Made by a program: the position numbers and the translations under genes. DNA of 23,085 nucleotides from Chara braunii (taxonomy: Eukaryota; Streptophyta; Charophyceae; Charales; Characeae): NCBI GenBank assembly GCA_003427395.1, contig BFEA01000337.1, forward strand, positions 770,613 to 793,697, given 5' to 3'. Below are positions 17,950-23,085 of this stretch, piece by piece (within the stretch, counting starts at the first letter, position 1; each line of letters begins with the position of its first letter). The notes beneath the pieces were generated by a model. It saw only the letters and a list, made by a program, of their open reading frames with translations. It did no database searches and was not told the origin of the DNA.

Positions 17950-20900
17950 GCATATTCCCTCATTGGAGGCTTGAGCACAGATGTGGCTACTACGGGGTTG
18001 CTCTCACCCGACCAACCGGGCCTATACATGTGTCCGCTCGAGGGGAGCTGCAGGTGTATCAAACTCGAGAATAGACCTCGTCCTCGTGTCAGAAGCCCTT
18101 CAAGGCCTGTTGACTGCAACCGAGATTCTCCCCATCTCTCCTTGTAAATCCTTTGATCACCGTATAGTCGCAATAGGCATCTTTTTCCACTCGCACATTG
18201 ACCGGGGTCCTGAGTACTTTAAGTTTAACACATCCTTATTGAAACTCCGGGCCTTCGAGCGGATGGTTCGAGACTTCTGGGCCTACTGGACAGCAACCAA
18301 ACCTCGGGATGGCTCAGTGGTCCAATGGTTCAATGAGGGTATCTCCAATTTGAGAGAAAGGGTTAAACAATTTTATATCCAGCATGCCCGCGAACGAAAA
18401 ACGATCCTCGACCAACTGCTACAGCAGCTGGAGGACTGGGACTCCAAGTTAAACGATGTCCCGACAGACCAGGACACCTTCGACATGCTCCAAAAAGCCA
18501 GAACTCAACTCCAAGAGTTCTTGGATGATTGGGCTCAAAAGTGGAGACTACAGGCACGAATGAGAAAGGATGCTATGGAGGACATGATGACAAAAGTCTT
18601 CTTTAACAAAACTAAAGCTAAAAGCAGGCAAGACACGGTGCCCTCCATCAACCATCTCTTTGGTGACACCCAGCCTCCGGCTACTAACGCGAACAAAATT
18701 GTGGACTACGCGTCTCAGTATTACAAACATCTGTTCACCTCACAAACGGCGCGTACCGACCCTCACGAGCTGGAGCATGCAAGGGAGATAATGCTGACCT
18801 CCCTCCCCTCCCTGATATCCACATTCCAGAGAAACGCCCTCGACACCCCGATTTTGTGCGGAGAGATCTTCCAGGCCCTCCAGGAGATGGATGATGAAAA
18901 GACCCCCGGGTTGGATTCCTTCCCGAAGGAATTTTGGATCCACTTCTAGCCAACCCTGGAAGAAGACTTCATGACGTATGTCAATGCCGTCTTTCATGAG
19001 GAAACGTTTGGAGGAAACGTTTGGAGGCATGATTGGGCAAGGGGTGACGACCTCGCTTTACAAAAAAGGGGATAAGGCGGACATTCGAAACTACCAGCCT
19101 ATCACCCTTTTGCTTGTGCCATACAAAATTCTTGCAAAAACATGGGCTAATAGATTGTTACCCCTTCTCCCTCATCTTATTCACCCGGACCAATCTGGAT
19201 TCATGCCGTATCGAAACATCCACGATAATATTATGTTAGTGAACGAAACAATCCGGTATGCAAGACAACGGAAGGCCGAAGCCGCGAAGCGGCCATACTG
19301 TTCATTGATTTTGAAAAAGCATATAACCACGTTGACTGGGACTTCTTGGACATGTGTCTTAAAAGAATGAACTTCGGCCCGCAATTTTGCGCCTGGATCA
19401 GCGTTTTCCACAAAACTGCAACCACGAACATCATGCTAAATGGCCACCTAGCCCCGCCGTTCAAACTTCAACGATCAGTGAGGCAAGGTGACCCTATTGC
19501 CCCCATGCTTTTCGTCCTCGTTATGGAGGCCTTGGCAGCCATGATTAGAACAAATCCCCTGATCCAGCGTATTCATATGCCGGAAATCCCCCGACACCTC
19601 ATTCCGGTTACCTCCCTGTTTGCTGATGACCTCACAGTGCTCTTCAAGGCAAACTACGAGAGCTTTCAGGTATTGGCCCATACCATCCACTTATTTGAGA
19701 TTGCCTCGGATATGAAATTTAACTGGGGTACCAAAACCGAGGGTTGGTGGCTCGACCCCATGGGCGGACAGCCCCCCCTCTGGCCCCCAAGTGGCATAGA
19801 GACACAGGGAGACTGCAATCAGAGTACTTGGGGTGAATCTCACCGCGATGGACCCTCCCTCGGATCATGGGGACGCCATCATAGAACTGGCGGTCCAAAA
19901 GTTTGCCTGCTGGCAAGCCAAACACACATCGCTCGTGGGGAGAGTCCTCGCAATTAACAATATCATCTTCGCCTCCATATAGTATAAAGTTGTCTTTTGA
20001 CAACTCAACCGCAAACAAATCGCCAAACTCAAACAGACGGCAGCAACCTACCTCTGGAAAAATGACCATAACGACACCCATGCAATATCAAGAGTTGCCT
20101 AGGACACTATTGTACAACCCAGGACGCGTGGCGGCCTGGGTGTAATTGATCCGGAGGAAGAAATCAAAGCCCTCATTTTCAAATTCCTCGTTCGACTCCT
20201 TATCGGCAACGACATCCCCTGGGCCGCCTATGCGCATATCTAACTGGCCTTCTTGGCCCCCCCGTCCCACCCCACCTATCTGGTGCATCCCCTCCAATGG
20301 TTGACTAATAACTGCTGGTTCATTCCCCGCTGTCCCCGATCAGACCTTGACGACACGCCGCCTGACCTAGCCAAACGGGACCTCAGGGCCGACCCGCTTT
20401 GGACAGCCATGCTCACCTTATGGAGAGAAAGAGGTCCGCACCAAAACCCTGCACCACTCAAATGGGAGGAGATTTGGCGCCAGCCATTATTCGGCCACCC
20501 ACAGATAGTGGATCAGTTGGGTCAACCCTTCTCCCTCAAGGGGAATTCCAAATGGAAAAGATGTATGGAAAAAAGAATTTACAAAGTCGGGGACCTATGG
20601 GACATATCCACTCGGTCATGGCACTCATTGGACTCGCTCAACACCGAGACTGGCCCAATCATAAACATGGCCCAATGCTTACAAGAGATCCAAGAATCCA
20701 TCCCTTTAGCGCGGGTCCAAATCCTGAAAACGGGCCCTCGCCTCGTCCAAGATGACTGGGTAGTGACGATGGACTCCTTGGCCCTACTAATGGTTCTATA
20801 CAGTGTGCAAAGCACGGTGAATCACCATCAGGTCACACTTCTCGCGTACTGCCCTGCTTTGTCAGGGGCCAGATGGTCCACATTGTACCGGCAGGAAGAA

Positions 20901-20974
20901 TTAGACACACAACTGCCGCCGACCTCCCTCACTAGAATCAGGGTGGTGGGGAATCGGAAGCCCCCCCAACGATA
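17950..20974 (+). pseudogene. LINE B ORF2: endonuclease end, RT, thumb and connector, many breaks
   Basis: A degenerate non-LTR retrotransposon polyprotein. RAYTCVRSRGAA, SRIDLVLVSEAL and FDHRIVAIGIF are the end of the APE-type endonuclease, whose last motif is usually SDH. A helical linker (about 18210-18600) follows. RT begins at KTPGLDSFPKEFW and continues with SGFMPYRNIHDN, the motif with FIDFEKAYNHVDW (catalytic Asp), VRQGDPIAPMLFVLVME and FADDLTVL (19619-19642). The later thumb and connector match LINE A. Breaks: TAG 18947, a 13-bp duplication at 18998-19023, a frameshift near 19280-19300, two between about 19735 and 19820, then TAG 19980, TGA 19998, TAG 20100 and TAA 20241. It ends at about 20974, where LINE C begins, before its zinc finger. 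Confidence 0.85.
18998..19023 (+). repeat. 13-bp tandem duplication causing a frameshift in LINE B
   Basis: GAGGAAACGTTTG occurs twice in a row. Thirteen extra bases move the reading frame by one, and the conserved RT sequence continues in the shifted frame right after it. Confidence 0.85.
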
Positions 20975-20975
20975 G

Positions 20976-22633
20976 ATCCTTTAGGCTGGTTGGACGACCG
21001 CTATTGGAAAGTACCAAGCAGAGCACGGGGGGCAGAAACAATAGAGGGAGCCAAGGATGATTTTTGGTCGCGAATAATAAAAATATGGAGAGCTCTACCC
21101 CTCCCGCAGCGCCCGGCCCCCGAAAGATGGGAGGAAATAATGAGGCAACCCCTTTTTGGAAATTGTTGGATTACCAACTCTCGCAGCCGAATTTTCTGCA
21201 GTTCGGACCCTCCGTGGAAAGGATGGGTAAAAAGGGGGGTAATAAGAGTAGGGGACCTCTGGGATGGGGAACACAAGGACTGGAAAGACTCGGACCAAAT
21301 GAAAGACAAATTAAGATATTGTCGAAACATTGAGGAATCGTTGGGGGAGATTGTAGAGGCACTCCCTCTAGCCTAGCGACCCATCCTGCGTAGAGGCCCA
21401 AAAATACAGGAAGGGGACTGGGTAACAAAGGAGGGAGAATCTCACCGGGTGGGACAAGTCCACCTTGAGCAGCAGACAGATGTGTGGGTAGAATGGTACA
21501 GGGTGGGGAGAAAGGGAGAACTGATTGGCAGCGGAGCGCCTTTCGAACGGATTGACAAAGCGACCCTCCATAGGATCAGGACCCTGGGGGAAGAGGATGA
21601 ACGTAGAGCATACAGGTCGGACACTCCAATCTCAAAACTCCCCCTGGACCCCGCTGAATGGCAATGGCACCCCTCACAACAGACAAATCAAATAAACAGC
21701 AGACAAAAAACTGTTAACAACTTGTCAGTAAAAGTCACATATAAGATGCTACGTGTTAAAAGGAATGTGCGGGACGTCGTAATCGATAGGTGGCAGCGAC
21801 ACCTCAATGTGGATAGACAGCTACTATCCCCAATAAAATGGTTTCAGGACAACAAGAGTAGACCGGCCAAAATCACGTCCCTTCAATGGCAGATTGCCCA
21901 CCGCTGTCTTCCCACAAATAATTGGATAATTGACCATACTCAGTTGGAACAACAACGACGGGCTCATCCATGGTGTTCTCGCTGCCTCCAAAGCTTCCCG
22001 TCCCAAAGGAGAATTGAAAGAATAGAACATGTCTTCCTGCAATGTCCAACGGCAGTCCTAACATGGAGATGGTGGGAGAGGGTGTGGAGGCAGATGATTC
22101 CAGACCAACCATGGCCATGGGACTGGAGAGCGATCCTCTTGGGCCACCATCCAGGCCTGCAGGATACAACCTATGCAAGGAACATGTTTGCTCTGGCAAG
22201 GAGGACGGTGCTATGGGTTCTATGGTGGCAGCGCTGCGCAATGACAATGGAGGGAGTCAGAGTTGAAGGGGAGGAAAGGAAGGAACAGTTTAAAAACTGC
22301 TTCCAGCTTGAGATTATGCAGAGATGGCGGGAAACGAAACAGGTGCTGGACACATACCACAGGCCCAAAGACATATCAGAAAAGATCTCCAAATTCGCCA
22401 ACGAATGGCTGGGCGGTCCAAGAGAAGGATGGGTGGCTAGTGTACAGTGGTCGGGCGACAACGACAGTGATGGGCAGACAAGAGACGAAGACCAGCAGGC
22501 ATCAGTCCTACGGGACTACCATCTCACCTTCAAGGACTGGACATCAATAGACCCCAGCATCCCCATGCGGGGCCCGGAGTTTTTCCCAGACCCTTTTCCC
22601 CCCCATCCCTTGGCAATGGAAGTCAGGCTTTAG
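20976..22633 (+). pseudogene. LINE C ORF2, 5'-truncated, one internal UAG
   Basis: One frame of about 550 codons with a single TAG at 21374-21376. It starts in the connector (DPLGWLDDRYWKVP matches LINE B's HPLQWLTNNCWFIP) and runs to a complete zf-RVT-type finger: HRCLPTNNW, then CSRCLQSFPSQRRIERIEHVFLQC with Cys, Cys, His and Cys all present. The tail is RRTVLWVLWWQRCAMTMEGV, followed by an acidic and Pro-rich end. The stop aligns with Arg in LINE B (LARVQILKTGP). No endonuclease or RT is present. Its first codons abut the broken end of LINE B, so it was inserted into B or joined to it. Confidence 0.85.
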
Positions 22634-22958
22634 AGGCTCGAGACAGCGGACAGTAGAGGGCAGGAATCGAGGGGATAGAAAAAGAACGGACCCGCTGGTG
22701 CCCCCCAGTGGCTTCGCCTGGCCCTGGCCCCTCGGCCCTTATGGAGTAGATAGCCACTGAGCCCGACTGTTGCTTTAGAAGACAGGGCACCGTGCCATGG
22801 GGGAAAAGGAGCAGAGACAGACAGGCAGATACCTCAGACAGTTGCTCAGTTTCCCCATTCTTTGTTTCCTAATTTTTTTTCTCAGTTTTTCTAGCTGTTG
22901 TTTTCTCAGTCTTCTTCTTTTTACTCAGCATAAGACATTCCCAACTATAAAATGGGAC

Positions 22959-22977
22959 GCTGGACCCGGTTTCCAGC
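22959..22977 (+). promoter_or_regulatory. LINE 3' hairpin, LINE C copy
   Basis: GCTGGA-CCCGGTT-TCCAGC forms a perfect six-pair stem with a seven-base loop, preceded by TGGGAC as in LINE A. Confidence 0.7.
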
Positions 22978-23017
22978 AGGTGATGCTCCCCACCAATAGA
23001 TGGAGCCTCCTCGGGAG

Positions 23018-23053
23018 TGCTAGCGGTGTCTGCTCTTACCAGCACCCCTAGCA
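23018..23053 (+). promoter_or_regulatory. Second hairpin near the LINE C 3' end
   Basis: TGCTAG (23018-23023) pairs with CTAGCA (23048-23053). Inside, GGTG pairs with CACC after one C-C mismatch, and CTG pairs with CAG beyond one bulged base, closing a short loop. Confidence 0.5.
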
Positions 23054-23085
23054 CCCTCTCGGGTTGTCTTTTTTTTTTAAAAAAA

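Larger units (their letters stand above)
22634..23085 (+). repeat. LINE C 3' region
   Basis: 452 bases after the ORF with no credible gene. It carries the conserved hairpin (22959-22977) and a second, larger hairpin (23018-23053). It ends in a T run and six A's at the window edge, so the tail may continue outside. Confidence 0.65.

Overview
The window is eukaryotic repeat DNA. Every coding region I can recognise belongs to a retrotransposon; I see no host gene, tRNA, rRNA or CRISPR array. A plant-lineage host is likely, because the LTR element has a primer-binding site close to the plant-type initiator tRNA-Met one and the LINEs end in a zf-RVT-type zinc finger. My best guess is a charophyte alga such as Chara; this is low-confidence inference from recollection of similar proteins.

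Layout. (1) 1-13097: one large Ty3/gypsy-type LTR retrotransposon on the minus strand. Its 3' LTR is at 1-1898 and continues outside the window; its 5' LTR is at about 10421-13097. In element order it carries a PBS, gag with a CCHC knuckle and aspartic protease, RT, RNase H, a separate ORF that starts with a PHD finger and runs into the integrase, and about 1.9 kb of extra ORFs in several frames, one strongly acidic. The copy is broken by stops and frameshifts, and the LTRs differ by about 3% where I aligned them. (2) 13098-14906: an old LINE (D) whose 5' part is inverted, with a 76-bp piece resembling the gypsy LTR end at the join; the gypsy element lies inside the inverted part. (3) 15075-17647: 5'-truncated LINE A, one ORF with a single UAG, then a 3' region with two copies of a hairpin module and a poly(A) tail. 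(4) About 17950-20974: degenerate LINE B (end of the APE endonuclease, RT, thumb and connector). (5) 20976-23085: 5'-truncated LINE C, one ORF with a single UAG, then a 3' region with the same hairpin.

How it works together. The gypsy proteins form a standard copy-and-paste set, with an apparent PHD chromatin-reader module attached to the integrase side. The four LINEs are related; three carry a 19-nt hairpin with an invariant loop and pairing-preserving stem changes near the 3' end, a good candidate for the RT recognition element. Most in-frame stops look like G:C to A:T transitions, as expected for methylated, silenced repeats.
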